Shown here: piece after piece, positions 46,325 to 61,300 of the stretch
Position numbering within the stretch: the stretch's first letter is position 1
Layout of the letters: every line of letters begins with the position of its first letter
Assembly: GCA_964019135.1 (NCBI GenBank)
Contig: OZ025265.1
Location: 18,885,143-18,949,142 of the forward strand
Direction of reading: 5' to 3'
Length of the DNA stretch: 64,000 nucleotides
Origin: Arenicola marina
Lineage: Eukaryota > Annelida > Polychaeta > Arenicolidae
The notes under the pieces: model-generated
Seen by the model: only the letters and a program-made list of their open reading frames with translations
Told to the model about the DNA's origin: nothing
Databases searched by the model: none
Program-made: the position numbers and the translations under genes

Positions 46325-49300
46325 CTAGGCTTTGGTTTCGGCTTCTGGGGGGTCCACGATGATCTCTGGCGCCGACACTGCGGTCCGGTTCTCTTCATCT
46401 CCCACATGAAACGTGACGGGACTCTGACTCTTAGAGCGGTGCTTGCTGTGGACAGAGGAATAACGTACCTCGTCAGGGTGCGATTAATACAAGAGCAGGG
46501 CTGTCATAACCATCAATGTTATATTATATAAAAATGGTAATAATAAAATGATTGGTTGAGCGTTGCGCAAACAATACATAGACGAGCCATTGTTTCACTT
46601 ACCGGTGTCCCCTATAACAGCCACTAACATCAATAAATCAACAGACGGCGCCATTGTTTCACAGACGATGCATGAGGTGGGAGCCGTAGCCTAGCGCCAT
46701 AACTTCTCCCACCGTTGTCTAGCGCCATGGTTTCACCCACCGTTGCCTAGCGCCATTGTTTTACTCACCGTTGCCTAGCGCCATTGTTTATCTCAACATT
46801 GCCTAGTGCTATTGTTTCACTCACCGTTGCCTAGCGTCATTGTTTCACTCACCGTTGCCTAGCGTCATTGTTTCACTCATCTTTGCCTAGCGCCATTGTT
46901 TTAATCACCGTTGCCTAGCGCCATTGTTTCACCCACCGTTGCCTAGCGCCATTGTTGCACCCACCATTGATTAGCGCCATTGTCTCACTCACCATTGCCT
47001 AGTGCCATTGTCTCACTCACCGTTGCATAGCGCCATTGTTTCACTCACATTTGCATAGTGCCATTGTTTCACTCACATTTGCCTAGCGCCATTGTTTCAC
47101 TCATCATTGCCTAGCGCCATTGTTTCACCCACCGTTGCCTAGCGCCATTGTTTCACTCACCATTGCCTAGCGGCATTCTTTCACTCAAATTTGCTTAGGG
47201 GCATTGTTTCACTTACCGTTGCCTAGCGCCATTGTTACACCCACCGGTGCCTAGCGCCATTGCTTCACGCACCATTGCCTAGCGCCATTGTTTCACCTAC
47301 TGTTGCCTAGCGCCTTTGTTTCACCCACCGTTGCCTAGCGCCATTGTTTCACTCACCATTGCCTAGCGGCATTCGTTCACTCACCATTGCCTAGCGGCAT
47401 TCTTTCGCTCAACTTTGCTTAGAGCCATTGTTTCACTTACCGTTGCCTAGCGCCATTGTTACACCCACCGGTGCCTAGCGCCATTGCTTCACGCACCATT
47501 GCCTGGCGCCATTGTTTCACCCATTGTTGCCTAGCGCCATTGTTTCACTCACCGATGCCTGAGGTGGAAGCCGTAGCCTAGCGCCATCGTTTCACTCACC
47601 CTTGCCCAGCGCCATTGTTTCACCCACCGTTGCTTAGCACCATTGTTTCACTCACCGATGCCTGAGGTGGAAGCCGTAGCCTAGCGCCATCGTTTCACTC
47701 ACCCTTGCCCAGCGCCATTGTTTCACCCACCGTTGCTTAGCACCATTGTTTCACTCACCGATGCCTGAGGTGGAAGCCGTAGCCTAGCGCCATCGTTTCA
47801 CTCACCCTTGCCCAGCGCCATTGTTTCACCCACCGTTGCTTAGCACCATTGTTTCACTCACCGACGCCTGAGGTGGGGGCCGTTGCCTAGCGCCATTGTT
47901 TCACTCACCCTTGCCTAGCGCCATTGTTTCACTCACCGATGCCTGAGGTGGGAGCCGTTGCTCTGCCGGCTGCTGGCCTCGTTGGCCACCAGTTGCTTCC
48001 ACAGGGCCGTCTTGGACATGTTCTCGGAGACGTGGATCTGGTTGTGAACCGGGTCATACGTGATTTGGTCCACCGGGATCTTGATGGACTTGCCGCCAGC
48101 CAGAGAGATGTACACCGTGCCGCTCCGCACCTCCAGGGTCTCCTGGGAAACAGGGGGGGGGGGGGGGAAGGGAGGGGGGTGAAGCAAAACATGACCATTA
48201 TGATAGGGTCGGATCCAGATATGCTGAAAAAGAATGGGGGGGGGGGGGGGAGGCTTCGAGTAATGGCCTAGCTTTTTGGTTTTCATATGATTAACGATAT
48301 AAATTTATTTTGCCCCCCCCCCCCTCCCTCTCCTTGGATCTGCCCCTGTATGAGGATTGATTAAATAGAGAAGCTTTATTTCGCACTAATCAGGCCATAG
48401 GCCCATAGTACAGAATACGTGTATATTCGATCAGACTATGGACAAATGATGGAATTTCGAATTTTCATTGCATGATACACAAGTGCTGCGACATTTTGAA
48501 TAGTTCTGCCAAGCTTAGATTCATTTGATGGATTTAGGTAGGACGTTTTAACCTCTGTTCTAAGGTCATATCGCGACAACGGGAAGGGTCAAGATAGAGA
48601 GGAGCCATGTGTCTCCAAGGAGTAAGTAACCCCCTTCTCTTTACAAGAGAAGGAAGAAATGGAATATGTTACCTGCACAGACACAGACATTTCCCTATAT
48701 GGGATTCGAACCCTGCGTCGTGGCGCTTAGGCTAGCATAGTAGTTCACACGCGACCACAGCCGAACGCGTTACCCAATAGGCTATGGGGTAGTATATTGG
48801 TGGATTGTATATTCAGGACGCTTTAATCACTTTTGGTCTTATCGCGTCAACGGGAGAAGGAAGGGAGAGTGGAGCCATGTCCCAGGGAGTAACCCCTTAC
48901 TCTTTGCCAAGAAGGACATGGAATCTTTGTCCTGCGGCGACACAGACATGGCCACCGCAGGGCGCGAACCACCAACCCACGTGCTGTTAGGCTCTCAGGT
49001 GACCAGAACACTCAATGCGAGCGCTCTAACCAACTGAGCTATCGAGGCGGCCCCCGTAATATCAATGAATATGTAATAATAATAAACTCAATATTAATTA
49101 TTAAATAGAAACAAAAATGATATATACAGTCATGTCTTTAGTACTTAATCCGAGCTGGACAAACGGATTGTTGGATCAGACACCAGCTAGCCCAAGAGAT
49201 ACATGTGACCAGATAAATCAATGCGAGCGCTCTAGCCCATGAGCTATCGAGGCGGCCCCCAACGGGGTAGTAGAGGCTCCATGAGAAGTAACTCGCTTCA

Positions 49301-52300
49301 CCTTTGCGTCGCCCTTGGCGTCGTTTTCCAACAGTTTCTTCTGCTCCTCCTTCTCTCGCTTGTGGGACTCCGGCATAATGTCGTCCAGCCACTGCAGCTC
49401 GTGGCGAGTGAAGACCCAGTCCAGAGCCTTGCGCACAAACCCCATCGCCATGACCTGTAGGAGGAAAGGTAGGACGCTCCATCATCCGTATGTCATATCA
49501 GGGCGGATCCAGGAATTTGCTACAGGGGTGGGGGGAAGGGTGCTCTTTGAAAACGTGTTACCAGGGTGGGGGGGTTGCTCGGAGAACCCGACTTTAACAG
49601 TGTGTCATTAAGTTCCCAAGGGGGGGGGGGTACAACCCCCCATTAGATCCGCCCCTGCATATCGGGACAATGGGAGAGGGGAGGCGGTGAAGGTAGAGAG
49701 GAGCCATGTCTCGTGGAGTAACCCTCTAGTCTTTGCGAAGAAAACTCTGGAAGGATATATGTAATGCACAAACATCGACCTTTGCACAGGTGGGATTTGA
49801 ACCACGCACCGGCCGCTTGAACTAGCCTATCAAAGCACACTCGACAACTGCCGAGCGCGCCGCCTACTGGGTCATCAATCACGTGGTTGGCGGGGTGGAG
49901 ACAGTGAACCTATATACATCCGAAAATCCAGCCAAAAAAAAACATTATGTGAAACGCTTGATCCTAGCTGATGTAGATGATATTTTACCCTTGAAGACAA
50001 CACAAGCTTGCAACGATCCATTATCAGATCTTGCGTGCTACGTGGACGTTACCTGGACGTTACGTGGAAGTTACGTGGACGTTACGTGGACGTTACTTGG
50101 ACGTTACGTGGACGTTACGTGGACGTTACTTGGACGTTACGTGGACGTTACTTGGCGTTACCTGGACGTTACTTGGACGTTACTTGGACGTTACGTGGAC
50201 GTTACCTGGACGTTACCTGGACGTTACGTGGACGTTACGTGGACGTTACCTGGACGTTACGTGAACGTTACCTGGACGTTACGTGGACGTTACGTGGACG
50301 TTACTTGGACGTTACGTGGACGTTACGTGGACCCCCGTGGACCTGTGTCTATGATGGGACGAGAGACGATGACGTCACACTTACCATGAGCGGGAAAATG
50401 ATGGAGATGAACTTGACCGTTTTGATGGCCCACAGGGCGGCCAGACAGATGACTTGGATGAGGGTGAAGAGGTGGACTCTCTTGAGGGGCACGTGGCGGA
50501 GGAACATGTAGTCCGGCTGGTACTTAGACGGCATGAACAGGATCAAAAACCGCTGCATAAACTGAAGGACGAAATACAAAAATGCTGCCATTAAAATAAA
50601 GCCAGCATAAGGATGTATCATGATTATGGCCATATAATTTAATTCATCTACCATTCACTGCTGGGTAATAGTTCCTAACATCTATCATTTATGGTTTATT
50701 CGTTCCTGATACAAATTGCAATAAAATACGATATCTTAATTCCACTTACACACATAATGTAATATAGTTGTCGCTAGCTGCTGTGTTCCACCAGTGCTTG
50801 AAGTTCTGTAATTACCTCTAACTTTGGCATGGGGCCCTTCCCCGACAAAAACAAATAACTATGATATGCATGAAGCCATAATTAATATAACATTGATGCG
50901 GGTACCCCCATCTGATATCAACACATTATTGGTTTACAAGTGGGCTGGTGGGCGAACGGGGGGAAGGGGGGGGGAGGGGGGGGTGTACCTGGATTCCCTT
51001 GAGGGATGCCACACCCATGAATAGGAACACTCCGTACAGAACAGCCATCGGTATGATCTGAAACAAGAAATAAGTAAGTCAGACGTATATCAATACTGCC
51101 ACAATGACAGCACCCATTACGGACAATAGTGCGTTGCAGACACCCCTGGCGACATCTACCATCAACTGTCAGAACTTCCCCTACAACGGTCTATAATTTC
51201 TGTTACTTTTACATATACATGTACTAATTTAATATTCATAAATAATAATAATAATAATAATAATAATTTGACTGTATAAGACATGCATACAACATACATC
51301 CACATACATGTGGACACCAATGCAAAAATCCAATGCCAATACATACTTATATTTATGCTCTGCTTTGTAGTATAATTGCCATATACTTACCTGAACCATC
51401 GGTATATTATTTATTGCATAGACCTTTAAGCTGACCATCAGTATATTATTTATTACACTGAACTTTGGCAAGTTGACCATCAGTATATTATCTATTACAT
51501 TGACCTTGACCATGCTAACCATCAGTATATTATTTATTAGACTGACCTTGAACATGCGGACCATCAGTATATTATTTGCTACACTGACCTTGAACAGGCG
51601 GACCATTAGAATATTATTTATTCCACTGACCTTGACCATGCTAACCATCAGTATATTATCCATAACACTGACCTTGAGCATGCTGAACATCAGTATATTG
51701 TCCATTACACTGATCTTGAGCAAAGTAACCATCAGTATATTGTTCATTACACTGACATTGAGCAAAGTAATCATCAGTATATTGTTCAGTGCACTGAACT
51801 TGAGCAAAGCAACCAGCAGGATATTGTTCATTATACTGACCTTGAGCAAAGTAACCATCAGTATATTGTTCACTACTGACCTTGAGTAAAGTAACCATCA
51901 GTATATTGTTCACTACTGACCTTGAGCAAAGTAACCATCAGTATATTGTTCACTACTGAACTTGAGCAAAGTAACCATCAGTATATTGTTCATTACACTG
52001 ACCTTGAGCAAAGCAACCAGCAGGATATTGTTCATTATACTGACCTTGAGCAAAGTAACCATCAGTATATTGCCCATTACACTGACCTTGAGCAAAGTAA
52101 ACATCAGTATATTGTTCATTACAATGACCTTGAGCAAAGTAACCATCAGTATTTTGTTCATTATACAGACCTTGAGTAAAGTAACCATCAGTATATTGTT
52201 CACTACTGACCTTGAGCAAAGTAACCATCAGTATATTGTTCACTACTGACTTTGAGCAAAGTAACCATCAGTATATTGTTCATTATACTGACCTTGAGTA

Positions 52301-55300
52301 AAGTAACCATCAGTATATTGTTCATTATACTGACCTTGAGCAAAGTAACCATCAGTATATTGTTCATTACACTGACCTTGAGCAAAGTAATCATCAGTAA
52401 ATTGTCCATTACTCCCTACCTTGAGCAAAATAGACATGAGTGTATTATCCATTGCACTGAGCTTGAGCAACGTAACCATCAGTGTATCGTTCATCACACT
52501 GACCTTCAGCATGCCGGCCATGAGAGCTGACAGTCCAACCATGATGAACACCAGAGTTCCGGTCACTCGTTGCTCCCTGTAATATTTCACAAACAACGGT
52601 TTTTTTAATCTTTCAATAAATCAATAACTACGGCTGAGAGACGTGCACAGGCACCGATCGCCATCTTGGAAAAAGCCAGACTGGCGCAACTACAGTTTAC
52701 TACAGGAACAAACATAATGTTAGGAATGAGACAATCTGTAAAAAGAAAAGAAGTCTATGTCAATTACACTCAGAAGATATACGCTTTACTTCACACGGAT
52801 GCCAATATAATGCCATTTCATAATCTAATTAATGTGCTGTCATATGATGACGCTACCTTGACACAAACCCAGAATGCATAGCATATACAATGGCGCATTA
52901 GTATCTGAGAGTGGGGGATTATGTGGACGGTATGACTAATTTGCAATGAAACCTTATCGAATAACAAGAAACAAGTTCTTACAGACGCCATGATCATGGG
53001 TTACGGAAAATCCATGCACAAATGAAAACCTGTCGGTTTTTCAAGCGGTTATGGAGTTTATATCACGGACAAGGATAGATCTAATAACACTGGTTAAGAA
53101 CTTTTTTATGTATATTTATTTTTTCTCACACTTGCACACCTTTGTACATAGGACACCTGAAATTGTTTAACGATACGGGTTAACCAACTATATGTGCATA
53201 CGATGCTGGAAACCTCAGACCTTAGAAAATAAATCACGTCTAAAAACAAATTTGTTTACAACCCTCAGACTTCAGAAAATAAATCACGTGTTAAAAAATT
53301 TGAAACAAAAACCCCCTCAAACCTCCGAAACTAAATCACATCTAAAAAGCTATTTAAAAATAATCCTTAGCTATATATATATTTAGACATCAGAAAAAAA
53401 TTACGTCTTAATTTTTTTTTTAAAGACCCTCAAACCTATATATATACACATAAGGAAAAAAATCACGTCTTAAAACGTCTAAAAAAGATATGTTGGATGG
53501 CGCGGGTGTCGCTAGTCCTGCAAGCAAGCCGCTGTGGCTACCACCAACAGCGCTCCGCGACTGGACCCATATCTGAGCGGTCTACGTTACATCTATGGAA
53601 TTATAGGGTGTCGCGTACCTGACCCCGAGGAACTTGGGCCTCTCCCCCGGCGCTGAGGTCTCGGACTCCCGGGTCAGACTGCGCACGTGGACGATGGAGA
53701 GGACGATGGCGGCGATGAACCAGGGAGTGCCGACCAGCGAGCAGATGGCAAGCTGAGCCGCCACCACCAGCAGGTCCAAGTGGAAGCCGCCGCCCTTCTG
53801 CAACGCCGTGACGTCATCACGTGAGGTGTCATGTCACACGGTGACGTCATTACGTTAGAGAGTTAGGTGCTATATATGTCACACAGTGACGTCATTACGT
53901 TGGGGACGTGTCATCATGTCACACGGTGACGTAAGTACGTTGGGAAGCTAGGTGGTATATATGTCACACAGTGACGTCATTACGTTGGGGAGCTAGGTGT
54001 CATGATTTGTGATACGGTGACGTCATTACGTGAGGAGGTGTTATATGTCACATGGTGACGTCATCACGTGAGGAGGTGTCATCAAATGTCACACGGTGAC
54101 GTCATTATGTGAGAACATTTGTTTATATGTGAGATGACGACGTCCGACTCATTAGATGACGAACTTCGCTCTTATTCAAGACGATAACATCATTACGTGT
54201 ACAGATATATCCCTCTGCCGCAAGATGACGTAACTACGCGAAAATTAATTCTTAGCATGTGCAACGATGGCGAAAACCGGACTAACGAATCTTATGAGAT
54301 TATGACATAAACACAAGCAGCAATCTCCATATTCAGATGAAATATCGCCTCCATCAAAAGTTATAAGTTGAAAATGCATTGTTTTTTGGAATACCTCATA
54401 TATTGTTAGTTATATACATGATATTATATACATATATTGTCATATTATATATATTCTATAACATATAAATTGTTATACTATATATATTATGGTTACATGT
54501 AGTTATATTATATATAGTTATATTATATATAGTTATATTATATATAGTTCTATTATATATAGTTATATTATATATAGTTCTATTATATATCATATAATTG
54601 TAAGGATTTGGCAATCCGTACCCGCAGTTTGTTCTCCTTCCTGTTGATGATGACACCAGTGATCTGCTGATCCATAAAGACCAGGATTGTGGCCAGGATG
54701 GCAGGCAAGATGGCGGCAGGGATGGCCCAGAGGGGGTTCTGGAAGGGATCGACGATCCAGCCCCGGTCATGGCGGGTAGGCTGTGGAGGACATGGAGCGA
54801 GAGAAATCATGATACACAATTTGGATTGCTGAAATCCCGTGGGAATATAATAGACATCTCGTGGAAATAAAATGGAAATTCCGAGGAAATATAATGGAAA
54901 TCCCATGGAAATCCCGAGGAAATATAATGGAAATTCCATGGAAATCCCGAGGAAATATAATGGAAATTCTATGGAAATCCCGAGGAAATATAATGGAAAT
55001 CCCGAGGAAATATAATGGAAATCCCATAGAAATCCCGAGGAAATATAATGGAAATCCCATGGAAATCCCGAGGAAATATAATGGAAATTCTATGGAAATC
55101 CCGAGGAAATATAATGGAAATCCCATAGAAATCCCGAGGAAATATAATGGAAATCCCATAGAAATCCCGAGGAAATATAATGGAAATCCCATAGAAATCC
55201 CGAGGAAATATAATGGAAATCCCATGGAAATCCCGAGGAAATATAATGGAAATTCCATGGAAATCCCGAGGAAATATAATGGAAATCCCATAGAAATCCC

Positions 55301-58300
55301 GAGGAAATATAATGGAAATTCCATGGAAATCCCGAGGAAATATAATGGAAATTCTATGGAAATCCCGAGGAAATATAATGGAAATCCCATAGAAATCCCG
55401 AGGAAATATAATGGAAATCCCATAGAAATCCCGAGGAAATATAATGGAAATCCCATGGAAATCCCGAGGAAATATAATGGAAATTCCATGGAAATCCCGA
55501 GGAAATATAATGGAAATTCCATGGAAATCCCGAGGAAATATAATGGAAATCCCATAGAAATCCCGAGGAAATATAATGGAAATCCCATAGAAATCCCGAG
55601 GAAATATAATGGAAATCCCATGGAAATCCCGAGGAAATATAATGGAAATCCCATAGAAATCCCGAGGAAATATAATGGAAATCCCATAGAAATCCCGAGG
55701 AAATATAATGGAAATCCCATGGAAATCCCGAGGAAATATAATGGAAATTCCATGGAAATCCCGAGGAAATATAATGGAAATTCCATGGAAATCCCGAGGA
55801 AATATAATGGAAATCCCATAGAAATCCCGAGGAAATATAATGGAAATCCCATAGAAATCCCGAGGAAATATAATGGAAATTCCATGGAAATCCCGAGGAA
55901 ATATAATGGAAATCCCATGGAAATCCCGAGGAAATATAATGGAAATCCCATGGAAACAAATTAGAAATCTCGTGGAAATAAATTAGAGATCCCGTAGAAA
56001 TAAATTAGAAATCTGCCGGAAATAAATTAGAAATCTCATGGAAATAAATTAGAAATCTCGTGGAAATAAATTAGAAATCTCGTGGAAATATAATGGAATC
56101 AGGTGAAAATATCGGGGAATATCGTCAATCGAAGCCATGTGGAAATCCCGTAAAAATCTCGACAGTTGCATTTACAAGAGGATTTTCTCATTACGTCACG
56201 ACGGATAGACGGATTGATGTCTTACGGCGCCCCCCCCCCCACCCCACCACAACACCGAAGAATGTGAATTGATATTAATGTAACGCAGTAGGACATTATG
56301 ATACGGTCAATGTACAGCTTTATATGGAAAACAAACACAACGGTAACGGGCAAGGTAGAGAGGAACCATGTCTCCTGGGGGTAATTATTTTTCTATTCAA
56401 GTGCCAACATAATTTCACTGTCCCGGGCGGTTTATTGACCCAATTTACCATTGATGTGCGCACAAAATGTGCCTAAAACACCAAGATTTCATTTCGTTTC
56501 AATTAAAGTAGTCGTTCGTAAATTGTTAATGTTATCTGCCATATTTATCTCAATCAATTACCCTACAATTTGTCTTCACTTTACTAACTCTGGTCCAATG
56601 TCGTAAGAGACAGAGACGCGAATACTCACCCTGAAGTTATCAGGCACGATCATCTTAGGCGTATCTATGGCAACGATGATGTCGAGAAGGACCATCAACG
56701 AGATGGCGATAACCACGGCAAAGTCACTGATGATGGCACGCGCCTAGTGGACAAAACACGAGTAGACGTGAGTAATAGATGAGCTATTTTTTTTTGGGGG
56801 GGGGGGGGGGCTTTGAACAAAAATACACATCAATACGTGAGCTATGCTGAGACAATGGTAGAACGACCACGGAGAGGATGTGGTATATAATAAAAAGTGC
56901 ATGTAAGGAGTTTGTTGAACTTGTTCTTTGATAGCTTCACCTCAAACTCTGGCATTGTAAGTCGTGTGCTGTGACGTACGATTTGATGATTCCATTTTGT
57001 AATTTATACGAGAATAAGGTTATTAACAAAAAATCGTTCACACAAAAAAAAGTCGAGTTAAGTTTGCGCAAGATACAAAATACTCACTCTATTGGGGAAG
57101 AACCTAGAGTTTCTGAAGAACTTGAGTCCGTAGGCGATGACGAAGGTTCCGATAAAGAGGAGGCAGCAGAAGAAGAAGACGTCGGACATGTGGTCACATC
57201 CGTTTCCGGCCAGCTGGCCACCCACCTCCTCACACACCTTCTTGTCCAAGATGGACGCCCAGTCAGGAGGTCCCTGCGTCTCGTTAGAGGGAGCCACTGA
57301 GACACCGTCAGGCGCCAGCCACTGGGCAGTCGTCATTGCGTCTGCGCGAGATAACTCGAATTTGTAACCCAAATGTTCGCCTTAATGTGTACTACTACAT
57401 GTTGATTGAAATATGACAATTGCATATAACACATTTTGGTTTGTATGCATTCATAATACATAATATTATGCATGTGTTTCGTAATTTTTTTAGAGCATAG
57501 CATGTGTGGGAAGACGTAACTCATATCTAAATTACTTAAAACTTAGATATATTCGGGAGATCGAGTTTCAAAATCGTAAGATCCAGGCAGAGCCATGCAT
57601 GAAGACACATACGAATAATTATTTTAGAGCTACAAACATAGGTCTGTAAACAAGCACCATCAGCGCAAAAATGAAAACGAAAAAAAAATTGAACTAGTGT
57701 ACGACATAGCGAGCAGCGTATACACTGACGGTAAGCTTAGCGACAATTTCGTGACGTCACTCACGTGTTAAGCGACGCAGCAGGATCACCAAGCGGTAAA
57801 ACAGCAAAGCATTGAAGCACATATACCTTTACAATCAGCGATCGGAAACAAAACAAAGCACTTAAGTAAAACCGCACCATGGCATCCTTCATCATACAGG
57901 CCACGAATCTAACAGAGCAAAGCGTACAGATCAAGATAAAGCGTACAACTTATGGCAACACACAACAATAATTTCGCACTTGGCTGCTTACACGTCATTT
58001 ACGTTACATAGAAATATGATCGTAGCATATATAATCATGGAAAACAGAAAGACGCCATTTGTTATAGAAGCTATATTGTAATTACAGAGTTATGGTCATA
58101 TTACTGAAACACATAATAACATAAGTAAATTTGACTCATTCAATATTATGCGTACTGAAATTTATCCCCACTACATTTACACTTGTTTTGCAACAGTTAT
58201 TGAAATCATATATGGCTTAAATAACCATATATGAAAAACATATAAAGGTGGCGCCTTTCTGTTTTCCATGAGTATCAGGGTACGCACAGACAATAACACA

Positions 58301-61300
58301 TACGGCAAAGCACACCAATTCCCTTAACATACGATTGGGGTAACCTTATAATAATTGCATACTTCTAACACACAGACAACACTGACTTCGTCTGGTGTGG
58401 AAAGGGATCACGCAAGTACACACGCTGCACAGTGATGGTCACCGGTGTTTAAAGAGGTAAGCGTGACACAGGCTATACACAGTATTACATACTGACCTGA
58501 CCCAGTATTACATACTGACCTGACCCAGTATTACACACTGACGTGACCCAGTATTACACACTGACCTGACCCAGTATTACATACTGACCTGACCCAGTAT
58601 TACACACTGACCTGACCCAGTATAGAAACTGGTCAAAATAGTTACCTTTACCGGCTCATACAGGGGTTCACACACGGACCACATATTGACCTCATACTGA
58701 TCTTGGGGTTAAAACCCATAACGACCTTTTCCGGGTCACACAGGGGTCACACAAAGACCGCGGATTGACCTTCCCGGTATTGAAACAGGTCACACCCAGA
58801 CCCCACACCGACCTCAACCTGACTCACAAAGGGGGCCACATCCAAACCCCACACCGACCTCAACCCGACCCACAAAGGGGGCCACATCCAAACCCCACAC
58901 CGAACTCAACCCGACTCACAAAGGGGGCCACACCCAGACCCCACACCGACCTCAACCCGACCCACAAAGGGGGCCACATCCAAACCCCACACCGACTTCA
59001 ACCCGACTCACAAAGGCGGCCACACCCAGACCCCACACCGACCTCAACCCGACCCACAAAGGGGGCCACACCCAGACCCCACACCGACCTCAACCCGACC
59101 CACAAAGGGGGCCACATCCAAACCCCACACCGAACTCAACCCGACTCACAAAGGGGGCCACACCCAGACCCCACACCGACCTCAACCCGACTCACAAAGG
59201 GGGCCACATCCAAACCCCACACCGACCTCAACCCAACTCACAAAGGCGGCCACACCCAGACCCCACACCGACCTCAACCCGACCCACAAAGGGGGCCACA
59301 CCCAGACCCCACACCGACCTCAACCCGACCCTCAAAGGGAGACACACCCAGACCCCACACCGACCTCAATCCGACCCACAAAGGGGGCCACACCCAGACC
59401 CCACACCGACCTCAACCCGACTCACAAAGGGGGCCACACCCAGACCCCACACAGACCTCAACCCGACCCACAAAGGGGGACACACCCAGACCCCACACCG
59501 ACCTCAACCCGACCCTCAAAGGGGGACACACCCAGACCCCACACCGACCTCAACCCGACCCTCAAAGGGGGCCACACCCAGACCCCACACCGACCTCAAC
59601 CCGACCCTCAAAGGGGGCCACACCCAGACCCCACACCGACCTCAACCCGACCCACAAAGGGGGCCCACAACCAGACCCCACACCGACCTCAACCCGACCC
59701 AGAAAGGGGGCCACACCCTGACCCCACACCGACCTCAACCCGACCCACAAAGGGGGCCACACCCAGACTCAACACCGACCTCAACCCGACCCACAAAGGG
59801 GGCCACACCCAAACCCCACATCTACCTCATCCCAACCCACAAAGGGGGCCCACACCCAGACCCCACACCGACCTCAACCCGACCCACAAAGGGGGCCACA
59901 CCCAAACCCCACACCGACCTCAACCCGACCCACAAAGGGGGCCACACCCAGACTCAACACCGACCTCAACCCGACCTACAAAGGGGGCCACACCCAAACC
60001 CCACACCGACCTCAACCCGACCCTCAAAGGGAGACACACCCAGACCCCACACCGACCTCAATCCGACCCACAAAGGGGGCCACACCCAGACCCCACACCG
60101 ACCTCAACCCGACTCACAAAGGGGGCCACACCCAGACTCCACACAGACCTCAACCCGACCCACCAAGGGGGCCACACCCAAACCCCACACCGACCTCAAC
60201 CCGACCCACAAAGGGGGCCACACCCAGACTCAACACCGACCTCAACCCGACCCACAAAGGGGGCCACACCCAAACCCCACATCTACCTCATCCCAACCCA
60301 CAAATGGGGCCACACCCAAACCCCACATCTACCTCATCCCAACCCACAAATGGGGCCACACCCAAACCCCACATCTACCTCATCCCAACCTACAAATAGG
60401 GCCACACCCAAACCCCACATCTACCTCATCCCAACCCACAAATGGGGCCACACCCATACCCCACATCTACCTCATCCCAACCCACAAATGGGGCCACACC
60501 CAAACCCCACATCTACCTCATCCCAACCCACAAATGGGGTCACACCCAAACCCCACATCTACCTCATCCCAACCCACAAATGGGGCCACACCCAAAACCC
60601 ACATCTACCTCATCCCAAACCCACAAAGTGGGCCACACCCAAACCCCACATCTACCTCATCCCAACCCACAAATGGGGCCACACCCAAACCCCACATCTA
60701 CCTCATCCCAACCCACAAATGGGGCCACACCCAAACCCCACATCTACCTCATCCCAACCCACAAATGGGGCCACACCCATGACCGACCTCAACACGACTC
60801 ACAAGGGGCCACACCCAAACCCCACACCGACCTCAACCCGACCCACACTGACCTTGATTCGGCGTCGCTCCCAGTTCGCCCGCCGATCCGTTGCCTAGCG
60901 ACGTCCCGTTGCCTGGCGACGTCCCGTTGCCAGGGACGCACTGACAGGTCCTGATGACGTCACTGGGGCGGTCGATGCCATAGACTTCGAGGATGTGGAA
61001 GAGCTCCTTGAAGGCGGCGACGATCAGGATGAGGGCGATCAGCATGGCGAAGCTCTCCTCCGTGAAGCGGGTGATGTACTTGACGAGGGCGCTCAGGTCG
61101 AAGGCCACAATCAGCACCAGCGCCAGACACATCCACATTCCGATCCAGAAGCGGAAGGACAGGTACATCAGTCCGTATTCCCTGGATCAGGCGTCAACGC
61201 ATACAGGATACACAACATATATGAGGAGAATTAGCGGTCAAGGACTAGGAAACATCAGTCCGTAGTCTCTGGATCAGGTGTCAACATGTACAGGGTACAC

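Noticed and set aside
54767..55964. 394- and 367-codon open frames on opposite strands ([11 protein letters not shown] and EIPRKYNGN repeats)
   Set aside because: They arise from the 33-bp intronic minisatellite between SLC4 exons E and F. The low-coordinate end of the minus frame runs into intron sequence before exon F, not into a protein.
58765..60954. Pro/His/Thr-rich open frames on the plus strand
   Set aside because: Translation of the 46-bp array in SLC4 intron C-D, antisense to the gene, with no homology.
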